Origin: Arenibacter sp. P308M17
Lineage (GTDB): Bacteria > Bacteroidota > Bacteroidia > Flavobacteriales > Flavobacteriaceae
Direction of reading: 5' to 3'
NCBI RefSeq assembly: GCF_003426735.1
Contig: NZ_QVON01000002.1
Location: 620,001-684,000, forward strand
DNA: 64,000 bases
Of the stretch, positions 44,434-53,814 are shown piece after piece. A program made the position numbers and the translations under genes. The first letter of the stretch is position 1. Every line of letters starts with the position of its first letter. The notes beneath the pieces were generated by a model, which was not told the origin of the DNA, ran no database searches, and saw only the letters and a list, made by a program, of their open reading frames with translations.

Positions 44434-45474
44434 TTACTTTACAAATTCTATTTTCTGTGGTTCTTCAGCATTTTTAATGTCAAAGAAGCCTTGGTCCGCC
44501 ATCCATTGATCACTGTAAATCTTGCTCATATACCTAGATCCATGATCGGGAAAAATGACCACTACATTACTGTTTTTATTAAACTCCCCCATTTCCTCCA
44601 ATTGCCTTACCGCTTGCATTACGGCACCACTGGTATACCCAACGAAGAGTCCTTCCGTTCTGGATATCTCCCTGGCCGTATGGGCACTCTCTTCATCGGT
44701 AACCTTGATAAATTCATCTATTACCCTAAAATTGGTAGCAGTAGGTATTAAATTTTTACCCAGCCCTTCAATACGGTACGGATAAATTTCCTTGGTATCC
44801 AACTCACCTGTCTCGTGGTATTTCTTAAGAACCGAACCATAGGCATCCACCCCAATTACACGTATATTGGGATTTTGTTCCTTAAGATACTTGGCGGTAC
44901 CTGAAATGGTGCCGCCCGTACCACTACAGGCTACCAAATGCGTAATATGCCCATTGGTCTGATTCCAAATTTCCGGTCCGGTACTTTTATAATGGGCCTC
45001 GGCGTTTAACTCGTTAAAATATTGATTGATATATATGGAACCCTCGGTTTCCTCGTGCAGTCTTTTGGCCACCTCGTAATAAGACCTTGGGTCATCGGCG
45101 CTTACGTGTGCCGGGCATACATAAACTTTTGCCCCCATAGACCTCAACATATCTATTTTATCCTTGGAAGATTTTGAACTCACCGCCAGGATACATTCAT
45201 AACCTTTAATGATACTGATCATGGCAATGCTAAAACCCGTATTTCCCGAAGTAGTTTCTATTATGGTACTCCCTTTTCCCAATATTCCCCTTTTCTCTGC
45301 CTCTTCAATAATATAGAGGGCGATACGATCTTTGGAGGAATGACCGGGGTTAAAACCTTCCACCTTGGCGTAAAAATTACCCTCTAAGTTGGCGGCTATC
45401 TTATTTAGTTTTATTAATGGGGTGTTTCCTACAAGTTCCAGGAGGTTGTTATAAGCGTTGATCTTATGTTCCAT
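44434..45474 (-). CDS. PLP-dependent cysteine-synthase-like enzyme (candidate cysteate synthase)
   Basis: 346 residues of the beta-family (OASS/CBS). Seen: PLP Lys48 in [12 protein letters not shown], the substrate-binding [14 protein letters not shown], the phosphate-cradle [15 protein letters not shown], and the C-terminal [10 protein letters not shown]. Cysteate synthases of this fold are known in sulfonolipid makers; in other bacteria such proteins make cysteine or cystathionine. The adjacent alpha-oxoamine synthase supports the first, but the assignment is inference. It has its own promoter and terminator. Confidence 0.83.
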   Translation of the reverse strand: MEHKINAYNNLLELVGNTPLIKLNKIAANLEGNFYAKVEGFNPGHSSKDRIALYIIEEAEKRGILGKGSTIIETTSGNTGFSIAMISIIKGYECILAVSSKSSKDKIDMLRSMGAKVYVCPAHVSADDPRSYYEVAKRLHEETEGSIYINQYFNELNAEAHYKSTGPEIWNQTNGHITHLVACSGTGGTISGTAKYLKEQNPNIRVIGVDAYGSVLKKYHETGELDTKEIYPYRIEGLGKNLIPTATNFRVIDEFIKVTDEESAHTAREISRTEGLFVGYTSGAVMQAVRQLEEMGEFNKNSNVVVIFPDHGSRYMSKIYSDQWMADQGFFDIKNAEEPQKIEFVK

Positions 45475-45534
45475 AAACAGTTTCTAGGTTTAGAACTTAT
45501 CGACATTTTTTAATTTATGTCAATACTGATAGGA

Positions 45535-45542
45535 CAAAATTA
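45535..45542 (-). promoter_or_regulatory. -7 box of the cysteine-synthase-like gene
   Basis: Plus-strand CAAAATTA reads TAATTTTG on the minus strand, exact match, 60 bases upstream of the ATG at 45474. Confidence 0.55.
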
Positions 45543-45556
45543 GTCTTTTTTTTTGA

Positions 45557-47617
45557 TTATCGAATTTTATGCTCCAAATCTAACAAAAATGCATATTCCT
45601 TGGCCACTTCCCTTAAGGATTCAAATCGGCCCGAAGCACCGCCATGACCTGCATCCATATTAATATTGAACAACAATAAATTATTGTCCATTTTATACTC
45701 CCTAAGTTTTGCAACCCATTTGGCAGGTTCAAAATATTGTACTTGGGAATCGTGAAATCCTGTAATGACCAGCATATGGGGCTGCAATTGTCGGGAGACA
45801 TTGTCATATGGCGAATAGGATTTCATATAGTCATAGTATTCCTTCTCGTTTGGATTGCCCCATTCATCATATTCCCCTGTGGTAAGGGGAATGGTGTCGT
45901 CCAACATGGTAGTAAGCACATCCACAAAGGGCACAGCGGCTATTACCCCATGGTATATCTCCGGGCACAGATTTACTATGGCCCCCATTAAAAGTCCCCC
46001 CGCGGAACCTCCCGAAGCGTAAAGATGTTCCGCACTTGTATATTTTCTTTCAATTAAGTATTTGGAACAATCTATAAAATCGGTAAACGTATTCATCTTA
46101 TTCAACAATCGTCCTTCCTCATACCATTTACGTCCCAAATATTCCCCACCCCTTACATGGGCTATGGCGTACACAAAACCTCTGTCCAACAGACTGAGGC
46201 GTACGGTGGAAAAATAAGGATCTATAGTATGCCCGTAGGAGCCATAGCCGTATTGCAAGAGCGGACAGGAACCGTCCAATTTGGTGTTCTTGTGATAGAC
46301 CAAGGAAATAGGAATTTTATTGCCATCCCTAGCCGGTGCCCAAATTCGTTCGGATACATAGTTTTCTTTCTCGAATTTTCCACCCAGTACCTCTTGTTCC
46401 TTTTTTATAACTTTTTCCTTGGTCCCCATATTAAAATCGATGATGGAACTGGGGGTCGTCATGGAGTTATAACCATATCTGAGAATTTGGGTGTCAAAAT
46501 CCGGATTGGTCCCCACATAGGCCGTATAGGTTTCATTGTCAAAGGGCAGGTAATAGCTTTCCCCTGTATCCCATCTCACAATTTTTAGCTTATTTAAACC
46601 ATTCTCGCGCTCGGATAAGACATAGTACTCATTGAACATTTCAATATCCTCTAACAATACTTCTTCCCTGTGGGGAATAAAGTCTACCCAATGTTCGGAT
46701 TCGGTTTGGTCTTCTGGGGTGGTCATCAATTTAAAATTGGTGGCGCCCTCCATATTGGTAAGTATATAAAAATTGTCCTCGTAGTGGGTCAGGGAGTACT
46801 CCATGCCCCTAATTCTTTTAGAAAACACGTGAAACTTCCCTTTAGGGTCATCCGCCCTTAGAATTTGAAATTCGGTGGTCAATGTACTGGAAGAGCCTAT
46901 GACAATAAACTCCTTGGATTTAGTTTTATACACAAAGGTGGTAAAGGTTTCATCCTCCTCATGAAAAACCAGTTCATCTTCCTCGGGAGCTGTCCCCAAT
47001 ACATGCCTATAAACATTATTGGACCTGAGTGTAACAGGATCTTTTTTGGTATAAAATAAGGTCTTATTATCATTGGCCCAAACAGCGCTTCCGGTAGTGT
47101 TCTCTATTTTATCGGCATATATTTCATGGGTGCCCAAATTTTTTATTTGCAGGGTATATTGCCGACGGGAAACCGTATCCACCCCAAAGGCCGCTAGTTC
47201 GTTATTAGGACTTATGGACAGGCCCCCTAAGTTAAAATAATCGAACCCCTCCGCCATAATATTGCAATTGAACATTATTTCCTCCTCCGCATCCTCTTTT
47301 TCGAACCTTCTGGTAAATATGGGATACTCCTTGCCCACCTCATATCTGGTAGCATACCAATAACCGTTAAACTTGTAGGGTACGGAAGAATCATCTTCCC
47401 TTATCCTGGATTTCATCTCTTGAAACAAGCTCTCCCTAAGCTCCAAGGTATGGGACGTCATATCCTCGAAGTAGGCATTTTCCCGTCCCAAATAAGCTAT
47501 CACCTCAGGGTTTTCCCTTTCGTTCAGCCAATAGTAATCATCTATCCTTACATCATTGTGCTTTATTAATTGCTTCCCAATTTTTTTTGCACTTGGTGCT
47601 TTCAATTCCCGCTGCAT
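45557..47617 (-). CDS. ptrB: Oligopeptidase B-like S9 serine peptidase
   Basis: 686 residues: an N-terminal beta-propeller and a C-terminal alpha/beta-hydrolase. It cleaves short peptides after basic residues. Seen: nucleophile Ser in YASGGSAGGLLMGAIVN, catalytic Asp region VITGFHDSQVQYFEPAKW, catalytic His in NMDAGHGGASGRFE, and the PtrB motifs YYWLNERENPEV and SLVYHKNTK. No signal peptide, so cytosolic. Start ATG 47617 (MQRELKAPSAKKIG) fits the family; an in-frame start 30 bases upstream adds a doubtful peptide and lies at the promoter. Confidence 0.91.
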   Translation of the reverse strand: MQRELKAPSAKKIGKQLIKHNDVRIDDYYWLNERENPEVIAYLGRENAYFEDMTSHTLELRESLFQEMKSRIREDDSSVPYKFNGYWYATRYEVGKEYPIFTRRFEKEDAEEEIMFNCNIMAEGFDYFNLGGLSISPNNELAAFGVDTVSRRQYTLQIKNLGTHEIYADKIENTTGSAVWANDNKTLFYTKKDPVTLRSNNVYRHVLGTAPEEDELVFHEEDETFTTFVYKTKSKEFIVIGSSSTLTTEFQILRADDPKGKFHVFSKRIRGMEYSLTHYEDNFYILTNMEGATNFKLMTTPEDQTESEHWVDFIPHREEVLLEDIEMFNEYYVLSERENGLNKLKIVRWDTGESYYLPFDNETYTAYVGTNPDFDTQILRYGYNSMTTPSSIIDFNMGTKEKVIKKEQEVLGGKFEKENYVSERIWAPARDGNKIPISLVYHKNTKLDGSCPLLQYGYGSYGHTIDPYFSTVRLSLLDRGFVYAIAHVRGGEYLGRKWYEEGRLLNKMNTFTDFIDCSKYLIERKYTSAEHLYASGGSAGGLLMGAIVNLCPEIYHGVIAAVPFVDVLTTMLDDTIPLTTGEYDEWGNPNEKEYYDYMKSYSPYDNVSRQLQPHMLVITGFHDSQVQYFEPAKWVAKLREYKMDNNLLLFNINMDAGHGGASGRFESLREVAKEYAFLLDLEHKIR

Positions 47618-47644
47618 GCTTGTAGTATAAATTATAAGAAACCG

Positions 47645-47652
47645 CAAAAATA
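47645..47652 (-). promoter_or_regulatory. -7 box of the oligopeptidase B gene
   Basis: Plus-strand CAAAAATA reads TATTTTTG on the minus strand, exact match, 27 bases upstream of the ATG at 47617; it rules out the longer start. Confidence 0.6.
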
Positions 47653-47775
47653 ATATTTAAATGCAACCTACCTGATTAAATTATATGGTTTATCCAATTA
47701 TTATATTTTACCAAACTGCAGGGTATCCCTATGAATAACGGTCACCTTAATTTCAATATATCCCGATCAATTTAG

Positions 47776-47783
47776 TAATTTTG
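47776..47783 (+). promoter_or_regulatory. -7 box of the YbaB gene
   Basis: TAATTTTG, exact TAnnTTTG match. It overlaps an upstream in-frame TTG, showing that the downstream ATG at 47811 is the start. Confidence 0.65.
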
Positions 47784-47810
47784 AACAAAGAACTTATTAA
47801 ATCTAAAATT

Positions 47811-48137
47811 ATGTTTGGAGATATGATGGGCATGTTGGGAAAACTGAAGGAAACCCAAGAAAAGGTAAAGGCCGCCAAAGAAAGAATGGATACCATAATA
47901 CTGGAGGAGCATTCTCCGGAGCATTTGCTCAAAGTGAGCATAACTGCCAATAGAACCATTAAATCGATTACTATAGATGATCGTCTTCTGCAGGACAGGG
48001 AACAGCTGGAAGATTATTTGATCCTCACCCTCAATAAAGCTATAGAAAAGGCCACCACCATTAATGAGAATGAATTGGCCGCGGTTGCCAGGGAAGGAAT
48101 GCCCAACATTCCCGGTATGGATTCGTTTTTGAAATAA
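47811..48137 (+). CDS. YbaB/EbfC family nucleoid-associated protein
   Basis: 108 residues. Start [20 protein letters not shown] and the central [20 protein letters not shown] are typical of the DNA-binding YbaB family, which forms dimers and coats DNA. It ends in the family-like [11 protein letters not shown]. It is not next to dnaX or recR here. The small thioredoxin gene follows after 45 bases. Confidence 0.88.
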   Translation: MFGDMMGMLGKLKETQEKVKAAKERMDTIILEEHSPEHLLKVSITANRTIKSITIDDRLLQDREQLEDYLILTLNKAIEKATTINENELAAVAREGMPNIPGMDSFLK

Positions 48138-48182
48138 ATTTCGATAAGTCTATTAAGGCCCTATTAAATATAAGCTGCACCA

Positions 48183-48641
48183 ATGAAAAAAAATTTCCTG
48201 CTACTACTTTTTCCAATTCTGATGAATGCACAATTGCATAATGCCGATATCAACGGAACCGATTGGCATACGAATTATGGCAGGGCCCTGGAAGCTGCCA
48301 AAAAAAGCAATGCCAATATTCTCATGTATTTTACCGGCAGTGATTGGTGCTCTCCCTGCAAGGCTTTAAAAAAAGACCTGTTCAATACCGATCGATTCAA
48401 AGAAGTGGCAAAAGACTATGTACTCCTATATGTAGATCTCCCAAGAAAGAAAGAACTTCTTAGTGCCGAGGAAATGCAACATAACAAGGCCTTATTATCA
48501 CAATGGAACAAAAAGGGCATTTTTCCACTTATAAGCTTGGTCGGTACCGACGAAAAAGAAGTGGCTTCCATGTCCGGTTATGGTTCCAAGGTAGATGTGG
48601 AAAAGTATATGGATTTTCTTCGGAAAAACAGAAAAATGTAA
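48183..48641 (+). CDS. Periplasmic thioredoxin-like protein
   Basis: 152 residues with a signal peptide (MKKNFLLLLFPILMNAQ). Thioredoxin fold with the active site GSDWCSPCKALKKD (Cys56, Cys59), preceded by NILMYFTGS. The C-terminal half (FPLISLVGTDEKEVASMSGY) matches Thioredoxin_7-type periplasmic proteins. A role in disulfide reduction in the periplasm is likely. Confidence 0.88.
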   Translation: MKKNFLLLLFPILMNAQLHNADINGTDWHTNYGRALEAAKKSNANILMYFTGSDWCSPCKALKKDLFNTDRFKEVAKDYVLLYVDLPRKKELLSAEEMQHNKALLSQWNKKGIFPLISLVGTDEKEVASMSGYGSKVDVEKYMDFLRKNRKM

Positions 48642-48864
48642 TTTAAATCCCAAGGATAGGGCACTAACTTACAATTACCAAAACTTAATACAGGGTTCCA
48701 GTATCGTATCGCGCTGTGCCAGCTCCCCAAAGGGAGCCAACATTGCAAGGTCTTGGACCCTTATAAGGACCCTGTACGATTAAGCCTAAATTTACCCGGA
48801 TAAAATTGTTAAAATTAAAGATTCACATTTTTTTGTGTAACTTTAAAAAAAGTTGCCCTGGGCC

Positions 48865-49188
48865 ATGCTAAAAATAAAAAAGGAATCGGATACTACATTT
48901 ACCTTTAGTCTGCAATCGGAAAGTGGACAGGCACTTCTGAACAGTATCCCCTTTAGCAACAGGGAGGAGATAAACAAGACCATTGCCAATCTTAAGGTGC
49001 TCATTGGACAATCCTGGGTCTTTGAACGCAAGACCGACTATAACGGTAAATTTCTATTTACCCTTAAGAACAGTGAAGGTAAAATTCTGGGCAACTCCAT
49101 GCTTTACAGTTCGGAGGCCGGAATGGAAAATGGTATAAAAAACCTTAAAACCAGTATCTCCTTGTTACCTGATGCCATTGACCTATAA
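48865..49188 (+). CDS. DUF1508 (YegP/UPF0339) tandem-domain protein
   Basis: 107 residues made of two copies of the small DUF1508 fold: FTFSLQSESGQALLNSIPFS with NREEINKTIANLK, and FLFTLKNSEGKILGNSMLYS with EAGMENGIKNLKTS. The repeat is visible by eye. Function unknown. ATG 48865 is preferred to a TTG 12 bases upstream because the family begins at MLKIKKE. The 3' end overlaps the convergent aldolase gene by 6 bases. Confidence 0.86.
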   Translation: MLKIKKESDTTFTFSLQSESGQALLNSIPFSNREEINKTIANLKVLIGQSWVFERKTDYNGKFLFTLKNSEGKILGNSMLYSSEAGMENGIKNLKTSISLLPDAIDL

Positions 49189-50205
49189 TTTTGAAAGTAT
49201 TTCCAAAAAAGCCCCATGCTTTTCATTGGTGTAATCCATATGGGTTACTATACGCAGCTTATTTTGGCCCATCCCGATGATTTGAACATTCCTTTTGTTC
49301 AATCTGTCCAAGAAATCATCAGGTGACATCCGGTTTTCGTCCATTTCAAAAATAACAATATTGGTTTCCGTAGGTTCCACCTTTTTAATATAGGGCAAGC
49401 CGCTTAGCAATACACTTATTTCCCTGGCCTTTTTATGGTCTTCCGCCAACCTTTCCCTGTTGTTTTCCAAGGCATAAATTCCGGCGGCCGCAAGGTAACC
49501 TGCCTGTCTCATCCCACCTCCAAGAACCTTCCTTATCCTAAGCGCTTTCTTAATATGCTCCTTCTCCCCCAACAGGACCGAACCTATGGGACATCCCAAC
49601 CCCTTACTTAAACAAACACTTATGGTATGGAACAATGCCCCATAATCCAAGGCCGATTCATTTTTGGCTATTAGCGCATTCCAAAGTCGCGCTCCATCCA
49701 AATGGTATTTTAGATTATTGTCGTCACAAACCTTTTTAATGGACCTTAATTCCTCAAGATCCCAACATGCCCCTCCGCCCTTATTGGTCGTGTTTTCAAT
49801 GCAGACCAGGGAGGTTAATGGACTATGATGAAAGTCGGGCGGATTTATTGATTCCTCCACTTGTGCAGCCGTCATCATTCCCCTATGGCCATCTACAAGT
49901 CTACAGGAGACACCGCTGTTAAAACTTACCCCTCCCCCTTCATAATTATAAACATGGGCGTACTTATCGCAAATCAATTGTTCTCCGGGTTGGGTATGTA
50001 ATTTGATGGCTGTTTGATTGGCCATGGTACCACTAGGAAAAAACAGGGCGGCTTCCATTCCGAACAAATTTGCCATCATTTCTTCCAGTCTGTTCACCGT
50101 AGGATCATTTTTAAAAACATCATCGCCCACTTTGGCACGCATCATGGCATGCAACATTCCTGGAGTAGGTTGTGTAACGGTATCGCTAATAAGATTTATC
50201 TGCAT
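49183..50205 (-). CDS. ltaE: Threonine aldolase-type PLP enzyme
   Basis: 340 residues of the fold-type I low-specificity L-threonine aldolase / GntG family, which cleaves L-threonine or allo-threonine to glycine and acetaldehyde. Seen: start INLISDTVTQPTPGMLHAM, FPSGTMANQTAI, IENTTNKGGGACW, HLDGARLWNA, and the PLP Lys201 in TISVCLSKGLGCPIGSVLLG. Full length. It is divergent from the ATP-grasp gene and converges with DUF1508. Confidence 0.9.
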   Translation of the reverse strand: MQINLISDTVTQPTPGMLHAMMRAKVGDDVFKNDPTVNRLEEMMANLFGMEAALFFPSGTMANQTAIKLHTQPGEQLICDKYAHVYNYEGGGVSFNSGVSCRLVDGHRGMMTAAQVEESINPPDFHHSPLTSLVCIENTTNKGGGACWDLEELRSIKKVCDDNNLKYHLDGARLWNALIAKNESALDYGALFHTISVCLSKGLGCPIGSVLLGEKEHIKKALRIRKVLGGGMRQAGYLAAAGIYALENNRERLAEDHKKAREISVLLSGLPYIKKVEPTETNIVIFEMDENRMSPDDFLDRLNKRNVQIIGMGQNKLRIVTHMDYTNEKHGAFLEILSKL

Positions 50206-50429
50206 ACGGAATAAAAGTTATAATAAAAACGGACGGTTTTGATATACCCAGTTACCAAATTTATGCAAAACGAACATAATATTTCCAAGAAGGAAAATTT
50301 ACGCTCCCAATAAATAGCATTCGATAATATTCTCCTTTGCTTTTTCAAAAAAAGATAATTCTCATGACAAATTAAATCTATAATTCCCTATAGTGCTACA
50401 AATGAGCTATCTTCAAAGAAAATAGGCGT

Positions 50430-51896
50430 ATGAACTCGGACGCAAACAAAACCATATTTTCTTCCTACAACAAAAATGTGCAACTTTTTGATGAAGTCTT
50501 TGATTCCAATGGAGTTGCCAAAAACGTATATCAAAAATTATTGGAATTGTACGGGAATCATTCCATACAGGATTATGTACAATTGAACAACAAGGCAAAA
50601 GCCTCATTTTTCAATCAAGGGATCACTTTTCAGGTCTATGACAATAAAATGACCCAAGAAAAAATTTTCCCTTTTGATCTATTTCCCAGGATTATAGACG
50701 AGGGGGAATGGGAAATCATTGAAAAGGGCGCCATCCAGCGCAGCAAGGCCTTGAACCTGTTTTTGTGGGATATATATCATGATAAAAAAATAATCAAGGA
50801 TGGGATAGTCCCATTAGACCTTATAAGCTCTTCTGCCAACTATTTACATCAAATGATAGGTGTGGATCCGCCCGGAGGCATTTACAACCACATATCGGGC
50901 ACCGATATCATTAAACACTCCGATGGCAACTATTATGTGCTTGAGGACAACATTAGATGTCCCTCCGGAGTAAGCTATGTTATTTGTAATCGCACCGCTT
51001 TAAAAAGGGCTCTTTTTGGGGTTTTCAACCACTACAAAACCCATTCGGTTACCAATTACGCCGAAAACCTATTGGAGATTCTGGAAAGCGTAAAGCCAAA
51101 AGGCGTGGATATTCCAAATTGCGTGGTACTGACCCCAGGAATGCACAATTCTGCCTTTTACGAACATTCCTATCTTGCAAAGGCAATGGGTGTAGAATTA
51201 GTGGAAGGCAGGGATTTGTTCGTTGAGAACGATTTTGTATATATGAAGACTATTCGTGGTCCTATAAAAGTTGATGTAATTTACCGTCGGGTAGATGATC
51301 TGTTCATAGATCCATTGGAGTTCAAACCCGAATCTGCACTCGGGGTACCCGGTCTTTTCGCTGCCTATAGAAAAGGTAATATTTGCCTGGCCAATGCACC
51401 CGGAACGGGTGTGGCCGATGATAAGGCCATATACACCTATATGCCACAGATCATTAAATATTATTTGGACGAGACCCCAATACTGAACAATGTCCATACG
51501 TACCACTGCAGCAGGCCGGACGAGCTGAACTATGTTTTGGAGCATATACATGAACTGGTGATAAAACCTGTGGACGAAGCAGGTGGTTATGGCATTTCCA
51601 TTGGCAACCGACTCACCAAAAACGAAATAAAGGTAGTGCAGCAGGAGATTAAACAAAACCCAAGAAAATATATTGCGCAACCCATCATGTCCTTATCCGT
51701 GCATCCCACATATATAGACGACAGTGAATCTTTTGAACAACGGCATATAGACCTCAGAACCTTTACCCTATTAGGTAATGAAAAGGAATTTGTCCTTAAG
51801 GGAGGCCTCTCCAGGGTAGCGCTAAAAAGAGGGAACCTAATTGTAAATTCCTCACAGGGAGGAGGGTCCAAGGATACCTGGGTATTAAAAAAATAA
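50430..51896 (+). CDS. Circularly permuted type 2 ATP-grasp protein (DUF404/407)
   Basis: 488 residues. Seen: VDPPGGIYNHISGTDIIKHS, DGNYYVLEDNIRCPSGVSYV (metal/ATP residues), VLTPGMHNSAFYEHSYLAKA, and KPVDEAGGYGISIGNR with RHIDLRTFTLLG near the end, the family signatures. ATP-grasp enzymes form amide bonds through acyl phosphates. In many bacteria it is paired with the alpha-E protein, and it starts the three-gene run here. The ligand is unknown. Confidence 0.9.
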   Translation: MNSDANKTIFSSYNKNVQLFDEVFDSNGVAKNVYQKLLELYGNHSIQDYVQLNNKAKASFFNQGITFQVYDNKMTQEKIFPFDLFPRIIDEGEWEIIEKGAIQRSKALNLFLWDIYHDKKIIKDGIVPLDLISSSANYLHQMIGVDPPGGIYNHISGTDIIKHSDGNYYVLEDNIRCPSGVSYVICNRTALKRALFGVFNHYKTHSVTNYAENLLEILESVKPKGVDIPNCVVLTPGMHNSAFYEHSYLAKAMGVELVEGRDLFVENDFVYMKTIRGPIKVDVIYRRVDDLFIDPLEFKPESALGVPGLFAAYRKGNICLANAPGTGVADDKAIYTYMPQIIKYYLDETPILNNVHTYHCSRPDELNYVLEHIHELVIKPVDEAGGYGISIGNRLTKNEIKVVQQEIKQNPRKYIAQPIMSLSVHPTYIDDSESFEQRHIDLRTFTLLGNEKEFVLKGGLSRVALKRGNLIVNSSQGGGSKDTWVLKK

Positions 51897-51905
51897 ATCA
51901 ATCCT

Positions 51906-52853
51906 ATGTTAGCAAGAGTCGCCAATAATCTTTTTTGGATGGGGCGCTACATTGAACGTGCCGAACATGTAGCCAGATATCTGAACGTAAATTACTTCTC
52001 GTCCTTGGATGCACCCAACGAGTTGTCCCAGTCCAGACAGTTTGTACTTAGATCCATGATGTTCTTAGTAGGGGAACCCATAGGGGACGATTCCATTGAA
52101 CTAAAGGAGGAAGACATCCTTTACAATATTGGTCTCAACCCGCTCCAACCCTATTCTGTCATCAACAATGTAAAAAGTGCCAGGGAGAATGCCAATAGTG
52201 CCAGAGACCTTATATCTACGGAACTATATGAATCCATCAACAAATTCTATCATTTTGTGATCAATTATTCGGTAGCGGATTTTACTAAAAAAGGGTTGTA
52301 CGATTTTACCGTAAATGTCACTGAAATGACGGCTATCTTAAGGGGTAAGATTCGGGGCACCCTTTTGCACGATGAGGTATACGCCATAATCATGCTTGGA
52401 ATAAATCTGGAAAGGGCCACCCAGGTAATCCGCATCATTAATGCCAAATACAACGATGCCGTAAAGGCCAAAGGCAGTTATGGAGACCAAATAGGACATA
52501 GTTTTGAATGGATCACATTGCTCAAATGTGTGGAATCCTATGATATGATGCGAAGGTATTATAAAAAAACACCAACGAGTATCTCAACCTTGGAATTTTT
52601 GATATTGAATCCAGATTGCCCCAGATCGGTCATTAACAGTATCAACCAGGTCCACAAGCATATCAGGGTTTTGGATGAATCCAAAACTCCTAACAAAAAT
52701 TCCACAGCCTTTTTAATAAGCAAGGTTAAAGGGGAGTATGATTATAAATTTGCAGAGGAAATTGAAGAGGACATTCAAGGGTTCATTGAAAAAATTCTCA
52801 ATAATCTGGTACAGATCAGCCTTAAAATGGAAAATGAATTTTTTAACTATTGA
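51906..52853 (+). CDS. Alpha-E domain protein (DUF403)
   Basis: 315 residues, almost all helical. The start MLARVANNLFWMGRYIERAE is the diagnostic sequence of the family, followed by HVARYLNVNY. It starts 9 bases after the ATP-grasp stop and is predicted to be its partner in an amide-ligase complex. No catalytic residues are known for it. Confidence 0.9.
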   Translation: MLARVANNLFWMGRYIERAEHVARYLNVNYFSSLDAPNELSQSRQFVLRSMMFLVGEPIGDDSIELKEEDILYNIGLNPLQPYSVINNVKSARENANSARDLISTELYESINKFYHFVINYSVADFTKKGLYDFTVNVTEMTAILRGKIRGTLLHDEVYAIIMLGINLERATQVIRIINAKYNDAVKAKGSYGDQIGHSFEWITLLKCVESYDMMRRYYKKTPTSISTLEFLILNPDCPRSVINSINQVHKHIRVLDESKTPNKNSTAFLISKVKGEYDYKFAEEIEEDIQGFIEKILNNLVQISLKMENEFFNY

Positions 52854-52895
52854 TATAAAATCAATGCCCTACATTTGTCTTAAGAACTACTTGAA

Positions 52896-53747
52896 ATGTC
52901 TTTTGAATATTCCATTACCTATATTGCCGACAATGAGTACGAAAATCCGGTAGAAAATGCTTCTTGGCAATTTCTAATTGTACCGGAAAATAATGATACA
53001 CAAGAATTGATACGTGTAGACATTAATAATTCATTGGGTGTCAAAAACGAGTTTTCGGAAAACGGTTATGGTTTTCGGACGATTAGGATCAATACCCAGG
53101 AGAATTTCCAAAAATTAAATTTCAAGGCCACTTTTATACTAAAAAAAATAAACCACAATCCCTTCAGGGAGGTGCCCGTCTTCAATATTCCCAGTAATTA
53201 TGAACTTGTTCAAAGTTTGGGTTTCAGAGTAGATTTTGAACCCTTTTTGGGCCAAAGCAAATTCACCACTTTGCCCCAAAGTTCTAATAACCTTTTTGTT
53301 CTGGATCCTACCCAAAGTATATTCGATAATCTTCAAAAATTAAATTTATGGGTCTACCGGTTCATAAAATTCACTACCGGAGTAACCCATGTCAATACCC
53401 TCTTGGATGAAATAATTGAAAATCCAAAAGGGGTATGTCAGGATTTTACACATTTATTCTGTGCCTTGGCCAGGAGCAATAGGATTCCGGCCCGCTATGT
53501 TTCGGGGTATCTACACCAGGGAAACGGGTACTTTGGAGACTCGCAGATGCATGCTTGGGCAGAGGCATATGTCCCCCAGATGGGGTGGGTAGGCTTTGAC
53601 CCTACCAACAATTTATTGGCAGATGACAACCACATAAAAGTAGCCCATGGCAAGGACTTTAATGACTGTTCCCCTCTAAAAGGGGTGGTTTACTCACGTG
53701 GGGCCAATAAGACCTCCCATTCCGTGGAAGTACGTTCCCAACAATAA
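52896..53747 (+). CDS. Transglutaminase-like cysteine protease/transferase
   Basis: 283 residues. The N-terminal beta-sandwich is followed by the catalytic triad: Cys181 in NPKGVCQDFTHLFCALARSN, His219 in DSQMHAWAEAYVPQMG, Asp235 in WVGFDPTNN. No signal peptide is seen. Transglutaminase homologues of this type commonly follow the ATP-grasp and alpha-E genes. It is 42 bases downstream and co-directional, so it probably processes or crosslinks the product of the ligase. Confidence 0.9.
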   Translation: MSFEYSITYIADNEYENPVENASWQFLIVPENNDTQELIRVDINNSLGVKNEFSENGYGFRTIRINTQENFQKLNFKATFILKKINHNPFREVPVFNIPSNYELVQSLGFRVDFEPFLGQSKFTTLPQSSNNLFVLDPTQSIFDNLQKLNLWVYRFIKFTTGVTHVNTLLDEIIENPKGVCQDFTHLFCALARSNRIPARYVSGYLHQGNGYFGDSQMHAWAEAYVPQMGWVGFDPTNNLLADDNHIKVAHGKDFNDCSPLKGVVYSRGANKTSHSVEVRSQQ

Positions 53748-53814
53748 ATAACATTTGCCATTTGGTCCAGAATCAAAGAAAAGAATCCTATTTTTGGCAA
53801 AAATATAATAGCAT

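Noticed and set aside
47615-47647. Longer N-terminus for oligopeptidase B
   Set aside because: The longer start overlaps the promoter box and lacks similarity to the family.
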